DNA of 64,000 bases from Actinoplanes derwentensis (GTDB lineage: Bacteria > Actinomycetota > Actinomycetes > Mycobacteriales > Micromonosporaceae): the NCBI RefSeq assembly GCF_900104725.1, contig NZ_LT629758.1:3224001-3288000 (forward strand). The letters run 5' to 3'. The notes under the pieces are model-generated. The model saw only the letters and a program-made list of their open reading frames with translations, was not told where the DNA came from and did not search any database. Within the stretch, counting starts at the first letter, position 1; each line of letters starts with the position of its first letter. The translations under genes and the position numbers were made by a program. This document shows positions 35,385 to 44,545 of this stretch, one piece after another.

Positions 35385-36422
35385 ATGCGTGCATCCCGGT
35401 TCCTGGCGGGAATCGTCGCCGCGACCACCGCCCTGGCGCTCACCGCCTGCGGGTCGTCCGACAGCGAGGAGACCCCGGCCGCCACCGGCAGCGCCGCCGC
35501 GGCTTCCTTCCCGATCAGTGTCGAGCACGCCTTCGGCACCACCACCATCGCGAAGAAGCCCGAACGGGTGGCCACCGTCAACTGGGCCAACCACGAGGTT
35601 CCGCTGGCCCTGGGCATCGTCCCGGTCGGCTACGCCAAGGCCAACTTCGGTGACGAGGACGGCGACGGCCTGCTCCCGTGGGATGCCGCGAAGCTCAAGG
35701 AACTGGGCGTGCCGACGCCGACGCTGTTCGACGAGACCGACGGCATCGACTTCGAGGGCGTCGCCGACACCAAGCCGGACGTCATCCTGGCCGCCTACTC
35801 GGGTCTGACCCAGCAGGACTACGACACGCTCAGCAAGATCGCGCCGGTCGTGGCGTACCCGAAGAAGCCGTGGGCGACCTCATGGCGCGACAGCATCAAG
35901 CTGGAGAGCAAGGCCCTGGGCCTGGCCACCGAGGGCGACGCGCTGATCACCAAGATCGAAGGGCAGATGAAGGCCGAAGCGGCCCGCTACCCGAAGCTGG
36001 CCGGCAAGTCGGTGATGTTCCTGACCCACATCGACCCGACCGACCTCAGCAAGATCAGCTTCTACACCACGAACGACACCCGGGCCCAGTTCTTCACCGA
36101 CCTCGGCATGAAGCACCCGGAGAGCATCGCGAAGGCCTCGGCCACCACCGAGGAGTTCAGCCTCACCCAGAGCGCCGAGCAGGTCCAGAACCTCAGCGAC
36201 GTCGACATCATCGTGACCTACGGTGACGCCGAGGGCACCACCCTCGCGACCCTGCAGAAGGACCCGCTGCTGTCCAAGGTTCCGGCCATCGCCCGTGGCT
36301 CGTTCGTGTCGCTGCCCGGCAGCACCCCGGTCGCCACCGCCGCCAACCCGACGCCGCTCGCCGTCTCCTTCGTGCTGAAGGACTACGTCGACCTGCTCGG
36401 CGCCGCCGCCGACAAGATCTGA
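35385..36422 (+). CDS. Iron-siderophore ABC transporter substrate-binding lipoprotein
   Basis: 345 residues. Lipoprotein signal with lipobox LTAC, cysteine at 22, so the protein is anchored to the outer face of the membrane. The class III periplasmic-binding fold of the FepB/FecB group is clear: ERVATVNWANHEVPLALGIVPVGY, then KPDVILAAYSGLTQQDYDTLSKIAPVVAYP. It delivers ferric siderophore to the permeases encoded next. Preceded by GGAG and by an iron box. The siderophore type cannot be told from sequence alone. Confidence 0.92.
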   Translation: MRASRFLAGIVAATTALALTACGSSDSEETPAATGSAAAASFPISVEHAFGTTTIAKKPERVATVNWANHEVPLALGIVPVGYAKANFGDEDGDGLLPWDAAKLKELGVPTPTLFDETDGIDFEGVADTKPDVILAAYSGLTQQDYDTLSKIAPVVAYPKKPWATSWRDSIKLESKALGLATEGDALITKIEGQMKAEAARYPKLAGKSVMFLTHIDPTDLSKISFYTTNDTRAQFFTDLGMKHPESIAKASATTEEFSLTQSAEQVQNLSDVDIIVTYGDAEGTTLATLQKDPLLSKVPAIARGSFVSLPGSTPVATAANPTPLAVSFVLKDYVDLLGAAADKI

Positions 36423-37456
36423 TGTCACCAGCTGAAGGGCCGGACGTCGCGACACTGCGGCGCCCGGCCCGGGTGCGTCTGGGCTGGCTGCTGGTCGTAC
36501 TCGCCGCCCTGGTCCTCGTGATGCTGGCGTCGGTGGCCTTCGGGTCCCGCATCGTCGGCTGGTCCGACATCGTCGCCGCGGTCGGCGGCACCGACGAGAC
36601 CCTCGACCAGGCGGCGGTGATCAAACGCATCCCGCGTACGTTGCTCGCCGCTCTCGTCGGAGCGGCCCTCGGCCTGTCCGGCGCCGTGATGCAGGGCGTC
36701 ACCCGCAACCCGCTCGCCGACCCCGGCATCCTCGGCGTGAACATGGGCGCCATGCTCGCCATCGCGGTCGGCATGGCGACGATCGGGCTGTACACGGCCA
36801 CCCAGTACATCTGGGCCGCCATCGCCGGCGCCGCGATCTCCGCCCTGTTCGTCTACTCGGTCGGTTCGCTCGGCCGGGGCGGCGCCACCCCGCTCAAGAT
36901 CGCGCTCGCCGGTGCGGCCACTTCCGCCGCCCTGACCTCGCTGGTCACCGCGGTGGTGCTCCCCCGCGGTGACATCGCCGAGAACTTCCAGTCCTGGCAG
37001 GTCGGCGGGGTCGGCGGCGCGACCTGGGAGAACATCGCCCAGGTGCTGCCGTTCCTGCTCGGCGGCCTGGCCATCTGCCTGCTCAGCGCCCGCTCGCTGA
37101 ACTCCCTGGCTCTCGGCGACGAACTCGCCGCCGGCCTCGGCGAACGGGTCGCCCTGGTCCGGGGGGTGGCCGCGCTCGGTGCGGTGGTCCTGGCCGGCGG
37201 CGCCACCGCCATCGCCGGCCCGATCGCCTTCGTCGGCCTGATAGTCCCGCACATGTGCCGCCTGCTGGTCGGGCTGGACCACCGCTGGCTACTGCCGTTC
37301 TCGGCCCTGACCGGCGGTGTGCTGCTGACCGCCGCCGACGTGCTCGGCCGGGTGGTGAACCGCCCCGACGAGATCGAGGCCGGCATCATCACCGCCCTGA
37401 TCGGCGCCCCCTTCTTCATCTACATCGTCCGCCGCCAGAAAGTACGCGAGCTATGA
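36422..37456 (+). CDS. FecCD-family siderophore permease
   Basis: 344 residues, about ten transmembrane helices. FecCD hallmarks: RIPRTLLAALVGAALGLSGAVMQGVTRNPLADPGILGVNMGA and, late, AIAGPIAFVGLIVPHMCRLLVG, which contacts the ATPase. Start ATG shares one base with the previous stop (TGATG). Forms a heterodimer channel with the next gene product. Confidence 0.93.
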   Translation: MSPAEGPDVATLRRPARVRLGWLLVVLAALVLVMLASVAFGSRIVGWSDIVAAVGGTDETLDQAAVIKRIPRTLLAALVGAALGLSGAVMQGVTRNPLADPGILGVNMGAMLAIAVGMATIGLYTATQYIWAAIAGAAISALFVYSVGSLGRGGATPLKIALAGAATSAALTSLVTAVVLPRGDIAENFQSWQVGGVGGATWENIAQVLPFLLGGLAICLLSARSLNSLALGDELAAGLGERVALVRGVAALGAVVLAGGATAIAGPIAFVGLIVPHMCRLLVGLDHRWLLPFSALTGGVLLTAADVLGRVVNRPDEIEAGIITALIGAPFFIYIVRRQKVREL

Positions 37457-38487
37457 CCACCACGACGCTCGACGCCGTCACCCGCGGCCGGGTCCGGCGC
37501 GGCCGGCGGCGCCGGGCGGTACTCGGCGGCCTCACCGTGACCGTCGTCGCGCTCTTCGCCGTCTCCCTGATGGTCGGGCAGACCTTCTACACCCCCGGCG
37601 AGGTCTTCCGGGTGACCCTCGGCGAGACCGTCCCCGGTGCGTCCTTCACCGTCGGTGAACTGCGGCTGCCGCGCGCGGTCCTGGCCCTGGTCACCGGCCT
37701 GTGCTTCGGGATCGGCGGGGTGACCTTCCAGACCATGCTGCGCAACCCCCTGGCCAGCCCGGACATCATCGGCATCAGCTCCGCGGCCGGCGCCGCGGCG
37801 GCGTTCGCCATCATCGTGCTCAACCTCGGTGAGGCGGGCGTCGCCACGTTCGCCATCGTCGCCGCGCTCGCCGTCGCCGTGATCATCTACGTGCTGTCGT
37901 TCAAGGACGGGGTGGCCGGCACCCGGCTCGTGCTGATCGGCATCGGCATCGCCGCCATGCTCAACAGCGCCACCTCCTACATCCTCAACCAGGCCGGACA
38001 GTGGGACCTGCAAGCCGCCACCCGGTGGCTCAACGGCAGCCTCAACGGCTCCACCTGGGACGAGACCATGCCGGTGCTAATCGCGCTGGCGGTGTTCGGT
38101 CCGATGCTGCTCGCGCAGGCCCGCAACCTGACGATGCTGCAGCTCGGCGACGACACCGCCGCCGCCCTCGGGACCCGGCTGGAACGTACCCGGCTGATCG
38201 CCATCGTCGCCGCCGTCGGCCTGATCGCGTTCGCCACCTCGGCCACCGGCCCGATCGCGTTCGTCGCGTTCCTGGCCGGCCCGATCGCCGCCCGGATGGT
38301 CGGCCCCGGCGGTTCGCTGCTGGTCCCGTCGGCCGTGGTCGGCTCGCTGCTGGTGCTGCTCGCCGACTTCCTCGGCCAGTTCGCCTTCGACACCCGGTTC
38401 CCGGTCGGCGTGGTCACCGGCGTGCTCGGTGCCCCGTACCTCATCTTCCTGCTAGTGCGCACCAACCGCGCGGGAGGCTCCCTGTGA
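37453..38487 (+). CDS. FecCD-family siderophore permease (second subunit)
   Basis: 344 residues, about ten helices. Contains LRLPRAVLALVTGLCFGIGGVTFQTMLRNPLASPDIIGISSAAGAAAA and ATGPIAFVAFLAGPIAARMVG. ATG 37453 overlaps the stop of the first permease by 4 bp (ATGA). A long reading upstream in this frame is antisense or frame noise over the first permease. Confidence 0.93.
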   Translation: MTTTTLDAVTRGRVRRGRRRRAVLGGLTVTVVALFAVSLMVGQTFYTPGEVFRVTLGETVPGASFTVGELRLPRAVLALVTGLCFGIGGVTFQTMLRNPLASPDIIGISSAAGAAAAFAIIVLNLGEAGVATFAIVAALAVAVIIYVLSFKDGVAGTRLVLIGIGIAAMLNSATSYILNQAGQWDLQAATRWLNGSLNGSTWDETMPVLIALAVFGPMLLAQARNLTMLQLGDDTAAALGTRLERTRLIAIVAAVGLIAFATSATGPIAFVAFLAGPIAARMVGPGGSLLVPSAVVGSLLVLLADFLGQFAFDTRFPVGVVTGVLGAPYLIFLLVRTNRAGGSL

Positions 38488-39299
38488 CCACCGAACACTC
38501 GCTGAAGGTCGAAGAACTGACCGTCGGGTACGCCGACCGCGTGGTCATCGACTCGCTCGACCTGCTCCTGCCGCCCGGCAAGATCACCGCCATCGTCGGC
38601 GCCAACGCCTGCGGCAAGTCGACCCTGCTGCGGTCCATGTCACGGCTGCTCGCCCCGCGCGCCGGTCACGTCCTGCTGGACGGCCGGGAAGTCCACAAGA
38701 TGCCGGCCAAACAACTGGCCCGCACCCTCGGCCTGCTCCCCCAGTCGCCGATCGCCCCGGAGGGCATCACCGTCGCCGACCTGGTCGGCCGGGGCCGCAA
38801 CCCGCACCAGCGGATCCTGTCCCGCTGGAGCAAGGACGACGACACGGCGGTGGCCGCCGCCCTGGACGCCACCCACACCGCCTCCCTGGCCGACCGTTCG
38901 GTGGACGAACTCTCCGGCGGCCAGCGCCAGCGGGTCTGGATCGCGATGGCCCTGGCCCAGCAGACCGACGTGCTGCTGCTCGACGAGCCCACCACATTCC
39001 TCGACGTCAGCCACCAGATCGAAGTCCTCGACCTGCTGACCGACCTGAACCGTGACCGCGGCACCACCGTCGTGATGGTGCTGCACGACCTGAACCTGGC
39101 GGCCCGCTACGCGGACCACCTGATCGCCCTGGCCGACGGCGGTCTGCACGCCGCCGGAGATCCCGCCGAGGTGTTGACCGAGGATTGTGTACGGGCGGTG
39201 TTCGGCCTCGACAGCACCGTCATCACCGACCCGGTGTCCGGCAAGCCCTTGATGCTCCCGATCGGCCGCCACCACGTGCAGACCCCGACCAACCGGTGA
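38484..39299 (+). CDS. Siderophore ABC transporter ATP-binding protein
   Basis: 271 residues. Walker A GANACGKST (39-47), the signature LSGGQRQRVWIAMALAQ, Walker B VLLLDEPTTFLD and the switch histidine in VVMVLHDLNLAARYADH. Typical FepC-type ATPase. GTG 38484 overlaps the permease stop (GTGA), and GGGAGG lies upstream. Last gene of the four-gene operon. Confidence 0.94.
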   Translation: MTTEHSLKVEELTVGYADRVVIDSLDLLLPPGKITAIVGANACGKSTLLRSMSRLLAPRAGHVLLDGREVHKMPAKQLARTLGLLPQSPIAPEGITVADLVGRGRNPHQRILSRWSKDDDTAVAAALDATHTASLADRSVDELSGGQRQRVWIAMALAQQTDVLLLDEPTTFLDVSHQIEVLDLLTDLNRDRGTTVVMVLHDLNLAARYADHLIALADGGLHAAGDPAEVLTEDCVRAVFGLDSTVITDPVSGKPLMLPIGRHHVQTPTNR

Positions 39300-39301
39300 T
39301 C

Positions 39302-40189
39302 CTATGACCACCGGCGGGCGGACAGGCGGGGCAGCAGGGCCGGGACGCGGCGCATGTGCTGGGCGTAGTCGGGGCGGTGGGTCAGGGAGCGGCGGTCCAT
39401 CATCGGGATGCTGACGAAGACGAACAGCAGGACCATGCCGATCGGGCCGATCACCGTCCACCACCATGACGGGGCGGCGGCCAGGCCGAACAGCCACAGG
39501 CCCCACCAGAACAGGATCTCGCCCAGGTAGTTGGGGTGCCGGGAGAGCCGCCACAGGCCCTGGTCGATGATCCGGCCCCGGTTCTGCGGGTCGCCGGCGA
39601 AACGGTGCAACTGCCGGTCGGCGGTCGTCTCGATCGTGACGGCGGCGACGGTCACCGCGACGGCCAGCAGGTCCAGTGGGCCCCAGGCCCGGCCGCCGGC
39701 GGTGACGGCCGGCCAGACCGCGAGCAGCCCGCCGAACACCACAAGTGTCGGGACCAGCTGGATGCCGACCAGGTTGACCAGCCACCACGGGGCTCCGGCG
39801 GGACGTTCCTCCCGCAGTTGCGCGTAACGCCAGTCCTCGTGGTGCAGGCCCTGCCAGGACCGGGCCCAGTTGGCGGTCAGCCGGATCGACCAGGCCAGGA
39901 CCAGCAGCAGCACCACGCCCGGGCGGGCGCCGGGCGCGCCGAGCCACAGCACCCAGGCGGCGACGATCACGGCGGGGGCGACGCTCCAGTACGGGTCGTA
40001 GAGGCTCGCGTTCGCCGCCGCCGTGCTCGCCGCGAACACCAGTAGTGTGGCGGCGATGTCGGCGTAGAAGGTGGCCGGCAGCGGATGCCGGGCGGGTTGT
40101 ACGGCCACCACGAGCCAGGCGATCAGCCCGGCCGCCGTGTAGAGCAGGGTCACGACGGCGAACCCGAGTGGTCTCGGCCCGTTCGACAT
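39302..40189 (-). CDS. DUF1295 membrane protein (steroid 5-alpha-reductase-like)
   Basis: 295 residues, about seven membrane segments. The C-terminal pattern DQGLWRLSRHPNYLGEILFWWGLWLFGLA and PMMDRRSLTHRPDYAQHMRRVPALLP is diagnostic for DUF1295, related to steroid 5-alpha reductases and isoprenylcysteine methyltransferases. The reaction is unknown. It ends 2 bp from the convergent ATPase gene and begins 9 bp past the DedA-like gene stop, so the two are likely co-transcribed. Confidence 0.88.
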   Translation of the reverse strand: MSNGPRPLGFAVVTLLYTAAGLIAWLVVAVQPARHPLPATFYADIAATLLVFAASTAAANASLYDPYWSVAPAVIVAAWVLWLGAPGARPGVVLLLVLAWSIRLTANWARSWQGLHHEDWRYAQLREERPAGAPWWLVNLVGIQLVPTLVVFGGLLAVWPAVTAGGRAWGPLDLLAVAVTVAAVTIETTADRQLHRFAGDPQNRGRIIDQGLWRLSRHPNYLGEILFWWGLWLFGLAAAPSWWWTVIGPIGMVLLFVFVSIPMMDRRSLTHRPDYAQHMRRVPALLPRLSARRWS

Positions 40190-40198
40190 GATCCGAGA

Positions 40199-40795
40199 CT
40201 AGGCCTGGACGGCCTCCCGCTTGAGGATCGACGCCCGTCGCTTCTCGCGGATCGCGTACACCGCTGCCAGGCACATGCCGATCCCGATGCCGCAGGCTGC
40301 TCCGAGCAGCGGCGACTGGGTGAACAGCTCGCCGCCGCACCGGCCCAGACCGATCACATACGCCGCCCAGCCGATGCTCGCCAGCACGCTGACCGCGGCG
40401 AACCGGACCATCGGGAACGCCACCGAGCCGGACACCAGGGCGGTGGCGGTCCGCCCGTACGGCATGAATCTCGCGGCCAGGATCGCGACCGCGCCGTGCC
40501 GTAGCAACGCCGCCTCGGCCTTCTGTTTGGCGACCGCGAGTTTGCCGCCGCCGGCGACCCTCGCTCCGGCTTTGCGGCCGATCAGATAGGTCACCCGGTC
40601 ACCGGCCATCCCGCCGACGGCCACGGCCACGGCCAGCGCGGCGAGGTTGGGGTGGCCGACTGCCGACAGCGCCCCCAGGCTGATCACGACGGCCTCGGAC
40701 GGCACGACCGGGAGGAACCCGTCGACGGCCACGATCAGGACGACGATCACGTAGAGCCACGGCGAGGAGAGCAGTGGCATCAGGTGGTCAATCAT
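40199..40795 (-). CDS. DedA-family membrane protein
   Basis: 198 residues, four to five membrane segments. The DedA motif is visible as VDGFLPVVPSEAVVISLGALSAVG, GGMAGDRVTYLIGRKAG and ILAARFMPYGRTATALVSGSVAF, including the two membrane arginines. DedA proteins flip phospholipids or undecaprenyl phosphate. ATG 40795 is taken; TACGGT ends 6 nt upstream with TCGACC 18 bp before, so leaderless expression is possible. Confidence 0.88.
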   Translation of the reverse strand: MIDHLMPLLSSPWLYVIVVLIVAVDGFLPVVPSEAVVISLGALSAVGHPNLAALAVAVAVGGMAGDRVTYLIGRKAGARVAGGGKLAVAKQKAEAALLRHGAVAILAARFMPYGRTATALVSGSVAFPMVRFAAVSVLASIGWAAYVIGLGRCGGELFTQSPLLGAACGIGIGMCLAAVYAIREKRRASILKREAVQA

Positions 40796-40831
40796 GGCCC
40801 GACCGTATTTGACCGGCACCACCCCGGTCGA

Positions 40832-40869
40832 TGGTGCCAGCTCGCCACTGTGGGGTAGGGCTGGCACCA
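40832..40869 (-). terminator. Hairpin downstream of chemoreceptor gene
   Basis: Ten-base arms TGGTGCCAGC / GCTGGCACCA with an 18-nt loop, 25 bp past the chemoreceptor stop. A terminator is likely; the arms could also be an operator for the DedA promoter. Confidence 0.45.
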
Positions 40870-40893
40870 CCTAGCGCCGGGTCAAGAGGACGG

Positions 40894-42462
40894 TCAGTAC
40901 CGGAAGCGTGACACCAGTGTCTGGAGCTGCCCAGCCGTCGCGGTCAGCTCCTGTGCGGCCTGCCGGGTCTCGTTGACCGAGGTGGTGGTGCGCCTGGTCG
41001 CGGCGGACACCCCGGTGATCGTGGTGGCGATGTCGCCGGCACCACTGGCCGCCTCGGTGAGCGTACGGTTCATCTCCTGGGTGGTGGCGGTCTGCTCCTC
41101 CACCGCCGAGGCGATGGTCAGCTGGAGCCCGTTGATCCGCTCGATGATCTCGGAGATCTCGCCGATCGCCAGGACCGCGCCGCTGGTGTCGGCCTGGATG
41201 GTCTGCACCCGGCGGGAGATGTCCTCGGTGGCCTTGGCGGTCTCCTGGGCCAGGTCCTTGACCTCGCCGGCGACGACCGCGAACCCCTTGCCGAGCTCAC
41301 CGGCGCGGGCGGCCTCGATGGTGGCGTTCAGAGCGAGCAGGTTGGTCTGCTCGGCGATCGCGGTGATCACCTTGACGACCGTGGCGATCTCCGCCGACGA
41401 GTCGCCGAGGCGGCCGACCATCGCGTTGGTCTGCGCGGCGACCTGCACGGCCTGGGCCGCGACCTGGGTGGCCTCCGCGGTGGAGACGCTGATGTCACGG
41501 ATGGCCGAACCCATCTCCTGCGAACCCGCCGACACGATCTGCAGGTTGTTGGAGACCACGTCGGCCGCAGCGGACACCACTCCGGCCTGGTTGGAGGCTT
41601 CGGTGGCGGCGGCGTCGACCGCACCGGAGACCGAGGTCAGCTGCCCGGCCGCACCCTGCAGGGTTCCGGCGTTGCCGGCGAGCTGCACGATGTCGACGCG
41701 CAGGCGGCCGACCGCCTTGTCGAGGGCGGTCGCCATCCGGCCGATCTCGTCGGTGCTGGTCACCCCGGAGCTGCGGGTGAGGTCGCCTTCGGCGAGGCCT
41801 TCGGCCACATGCGAGACCGCGCCGACGGTACGCCGGACCCGGGCCGCCGTCTGGAAACCGATCAGCAGGCTGAGCCCGATACCACCGGCGAGCAGACCAC
41901 CGATCAGGTACATGGCTTCCCGCGCCGACGTCTGGGAGTCCTCGATCCGCTGCTCGATCAGGGCCTCCACCCGCTGCTGGAGTGCGGTCTGGTCCTGGGT
42001 GAGCGCGTTGTGCAGGGTGTTGAACTCCTCGAAGGCGGTGCCCAGTTCAGTCGGGCTGAAGCCGCTGCGGTCCACCGCCATGAACTTCAGGAACTTCGCC
42101 CAGTCCTGCTGCGCGGCGGCGACCGCCGGGTCACCGGGCAGGGCGGTGGCGAGCGTCTGCAGAGCTGCTTGGATGTCCTTCTTGTTCTGCTCCATACCCG
42201 CCAGGACCGCGTCCGCGATGGACGGGTAGAGCTGGCTGCTGGATGTGCCGCCGATGTACGACTCGAGGCTACGGCCGAAGGAGCCGACCGACTTGTCGAT
42301 CAGCGTGGTCCGGCGCAGCTCCTGTTCCGCATGGTCGTTCAAACCGACGATGGTGGACATCGCCACACCGCCGACGAGCAGGCCGGCAGCGGACGCCACC
42401 ACTGCCGCCGACCCGATCTTGGTGCGCAATGACCGGTCGTCGAAGAACCCGCCGATACCCAT
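40894..42462 (-). CDS. Methyl-accepting chemotaxis protein
   Basis: 522 residues. Helix 1 (about 15-37), an extracellular four-helix-bundle-like sensor of about 140 residues, helix 2 ([20 protein letters not shown]), HAMP, then the signalling hairpin whose tip reads [38 protein letters not shown] 42462 is strongly supported by GAGGAGAAGGA. No chemotaxis kinase lies nearby; flagellated spores of Actinoplanes-type organisms use such receptors. Confidence 0.94.
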   Translation of the reverse strand: MGIGGFFDDRSLRTKIGSAAVVASAAGLLVGGVAMSTIVGLNDHAEQELRRTTLIDKSVGSFGRSLESYIGGTSSSQLYPSIADAVLAGMEQNKKDIQAALQTLATALPGDPAVAAAQQDWAKFLKFMAVDRSGFSPTELGTAFEEFNTLHNALTQDQTALQQRVEALIEQRIEDSQTSAREAMYLIGGLLAGGIGLSLLIGFQTAARVRRTVGAVSHVAEGLAEGDLTRSSGVTSTDEIGRMATALDKAVGRLRVDIVQLAGNAGTLQGAAGQLTSVSGAVDAAATEASNQAGVVSAAADVVSNNLQIVSAGSQEMGSAIRDISVSTAEATQVAAQAVQVAAQTNAMVGRLGDSSAEIATVVKVITAIAEQTNLLALNATIEAARAGELGKGFAVVAGEVKDLAQETAKATEDISRRVQTIQADTSGAVLAIGEISEIIERINGLQLTIASAVEEQTATTQEMNRTLTEAASGAGDIATTITGVSAATRRTTTSVNETRQAAQELTATAGQLQTLVSRFRY

Positions 42463-42629
42463 TCCTTCTCCTCTTACTTGCCGTGGCTGTGGGATCGGCA
42501 CCCCCGGACCCGAGTTGAGGAACAGTGACCGGGTCGCGTACGCGGAAGCGGGCGGGTGTCGGATTTTGACCATCGGGCGTCGGCTCCGTACCGCCCGGCG
42601 AGCAGTGCGGGGACCTAGCGTCTACCAGC

Positions 42630-43376
42630 GTGTCCACTGATCGAATACTTGCCCGGCTCGGGATTCCGGGCGGCCGCGGGGCGCGGGAACGGCTCCGGGC
42701 CGCGCTGGTGACGAGTGCGCCGAGGTCGCTGCCGCCGGACGTGCTGACGATGCTCGACGAACTGCTGACGGCGGAGTCCGCGGGACGGACGGTGACCGAC
42801 GCCGCCACGCTGCCCACCGTCGACGGGCGGGACCGGATCGTGCTGTGGCGCGGTGACATCACCGCGCTGCGGGTGGACGCGATCGTCAACGCCGCCAACA
42901 GCGCCCTGCTGGGCTGTTTCCAGCCGGAGCACCGGTGCGTCGACAACGTCGTCCACACCGCGGCGGGGCCCCGGCTGCGCGACGAATGCCACACGCTGAT
43001 GACGGAGCAGGGCTTTCCGGAACCCACCGGCAGCGCCAAGATCACCTCCGGCTATCACTTGCCGGCCCGGTACGTGCTGCACACGGTCGGCCCGATCGTG
43101 CGCGGACCGGTCACACCGGGGCACGAGGCGGCGCTTGCTTCCGCGTACCGCAGCTGTCTGGATCTCGCGGCGACCCGCGGTGACATCCGCGGTATCGCCT
43201 TCTGCTCGATCAGCACCGGGCTCTTCGGTTTCCCGCCGGAACCGGCCGCCCGGATCGCGGTGGCGACCGTCACCGGCTGGCTGGCCGCGCACCCGGGCCG
43301 CCTGGACCGGGTCGTCTTCGACGTGTGGACCGCTGACGATCACGCCTGCTACCAGAAAGAACTGACCCATGAGTGA
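42630..43376 (+). CDS. Zinc-macrodomain protein-ADP-ribose hydrolase
   Basis: 248 residues. Macrodomain motifs WRGDITALRVDAIVNAANSALLG and SISTGLFGFPPEPAARIAV. The stretch C96-FQPE-H101-R-C103 followed by VDNVVHTAAGPRLRDEC is the zinc-binding signature of the Zn-Macro class, which removes ADP-ribose from proteins. GTG 42630 has TAGCGT 8 nt upstream. It overlaps the SirTM gene by 8 bp, the linked arrangement described for macrodomain-sirtuin operons of bacteria and fungi. Confidence 0.92.
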   Translation: MSTDRILARLGIPGGRGARERLRAALVTSAPRSLPPDVLTMLDELLTAESAGRTVTDAATLPTVDGRDRIVLWRGDITALRVDAIVNAANSALLGCFQPEHRCVDNVVHTAAGPRLRDECHTLMTEQGFPEPTGSAKITSGYHLPARYVLHTVGPIVRGPVTPGHEAALASAYRSCLDLAATRGDIRGIAFCSISTGLFGFPPEPAARIAVATVTGWLAAHPGRLDRVVFDVWTADDHACYQKELTHE

Positions 43377-44190
43377 CGCACGTTTCCGCCGCTGGCTGGA
43401 TGAGGCCGACCGGATCGTGATCGGCGCCGGAGCCGGGCTGTCCGCGGCGGCCGGTTTCGACTACACCGACACCCGGCGGTTCGCCGAACTGTTCCCGGCC
43501 CTGCACCGGCTCGGGTTGCGGGCCCGCTACCAGCTGATCGGCGCGCACCTGCCGGGCCCGCTGATGTGGGGCTACTGGGCCACGCACGTCGCCGACATAC
43601 GGTTCGGCCCGGAGCCGTCGCCGGTCTATCAGCGGCTGCGGGAGCTGGTCGGCGACCGCGAGCACTTCGTGCTGTCCAGCAACGTGGACGGGCTGTTCGA
43701 ACGCAACGGCTTCGATCCGGACCGGGTGTTCACGCCGCAGGGCGACTACGCGTTCTACCAGTGCGAGACGCCGTGCAGCCGGGAGGTGTGGGCGAGCCGG
43801 CCGATCGTGGAGGCGGCGCTGAGCGCCTACGACCCCGCCTCCGGCGAGATCACCGACCCGGCGATGATCCCGGCCTGCCCGCGATGCGGCGGCGAGGTGT
43901 TCCTCAACGTGCGCAAAGGCCCGGAGTACGTGGGGGACCGCTACCTGCCGGCCGGCCACCGGTTCCAGCAGTGGCTGTCGGCGACCCCGCCGGACGCCCG
44001 GCTGCTGGTGCTGGACGTCGGCACCGGCTTCAACACTCCCGGGGTGGTGCGGCAGCCGATGGAACAGATCGCGCTGGCCTTCCCGAACGCCCGTCTGGCC
44101 CGGATCAACGTGGAACATCCGCAGGTGCCGGAGGTACTGGCCGGGCGTGCGATCGGCATGGCCCGGGACGCCGCCTATGCCTTCCGGTAG
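43369..44190 (+). CDS. SirTM-type (class M) protein-ADP-ribosylating sirtuin
   Basis: 273 residues. NAD site GAGAGLSAAAG (19-29), SSNVDGLF (103-110) in place of the QNxD of deacetylases, and zinc ligands C132, C136, C170, C173 (QCETPC; CPRC). The absence of the usual HG catalytic pattern and the overlap with a Zn-macrodomain gene identify the SirTM class, which mono-ADP-ribosylates proteins. In Staphylococcus and Streptococcus the substrate is the lipoylated GcvH-L, made by LplA2; neither gene is present here, so the substrate is open. Confidence 0.9.
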   Translation: MSDARFRRWLDEADRIVIGAGAGLSAAAGFDYTDTRRFAELFPALHRLGLRARYQLIGAHLPGPLMWGYWATHVADIRFGPEPSPVYQRLRELVGDREHFVLSSNVDGLFERNGFDPDRVFTPQGDYAFYQCETPCSREVWASRPIVEAALSAYDPASGEITDPAMIPACPRCGGEVFLNVRKGPEYVGDRYLPAGHRFQQWLSATPPDARLLVLDVGTGFNTPGVVRQPMEQIALAFPNARLARINVEHPQVPEVLAGRAIGMARDAAYAFR

Positions 44191-44253
44191 AGCCGGATCT
44201 CCCTCTCCGGCCGGAGGCCGCGACTCAAGTTCAACTACGCGCCGGCGCCGCTG

Positions 44254-44499
44254 ATGTGGGCACGGTGGGAGGCCGATACCGCCGCGCGGAAACAATGGCG
44301 GCGGACCCGGACCGACGACGTGCTGGTGGCCCGCCCCGGCCGGCTGCTCGCCAACCCGAGACGCGAGGCCCGCGACACCACCCACCTGCTGCGGATGCTG
44401 CTCCAGCACGACGACAACCGTTCGGTGCGGCTGCTGCGCCACCTGGGCGTGTGTATTCCACACGGTTTCGGCAGTGCGGAACACACCCCGGACCGGTGA
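44254..44499 (+). CDS. Unrecognised ORF in frame after the sirtuin stop
   Basis: 81 codons from ATG 44254, but the frame is open from directly after the sirtuin TAG at 44188-44190, so a stop-codon readthrough would add 102 residues. The sequence is basic and helical (ARKQWRRTRTDDVLVARPG, DTTHLLRMLLQHDDNRSVRLLRHLG). No ribosome-binding site at the ATG and no family recognised. Could be a decayed third gene of the sirtuin operon. Confidence 0.35.
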   Translation: MWARWEADTAARKQWRRTRTDDVLVARPGRLLANPRREARDTTHLLRMLLQHDDNRSVRLLRHLGVCIPHGFGSAEHTPDR

Positions 44500-44545
44500 C
44501 ATCGACGACTACCCCGCGACGCTCGCCCACCGGAGAGTCGAAGGC

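Noticed and set aside
36425..37419. Minus-strand ORFs over the siderophore permease genes
   Set aside because: They mirror the codon pattern of overlapping, clearly conserved plus-strand genes and show no domain motifs.
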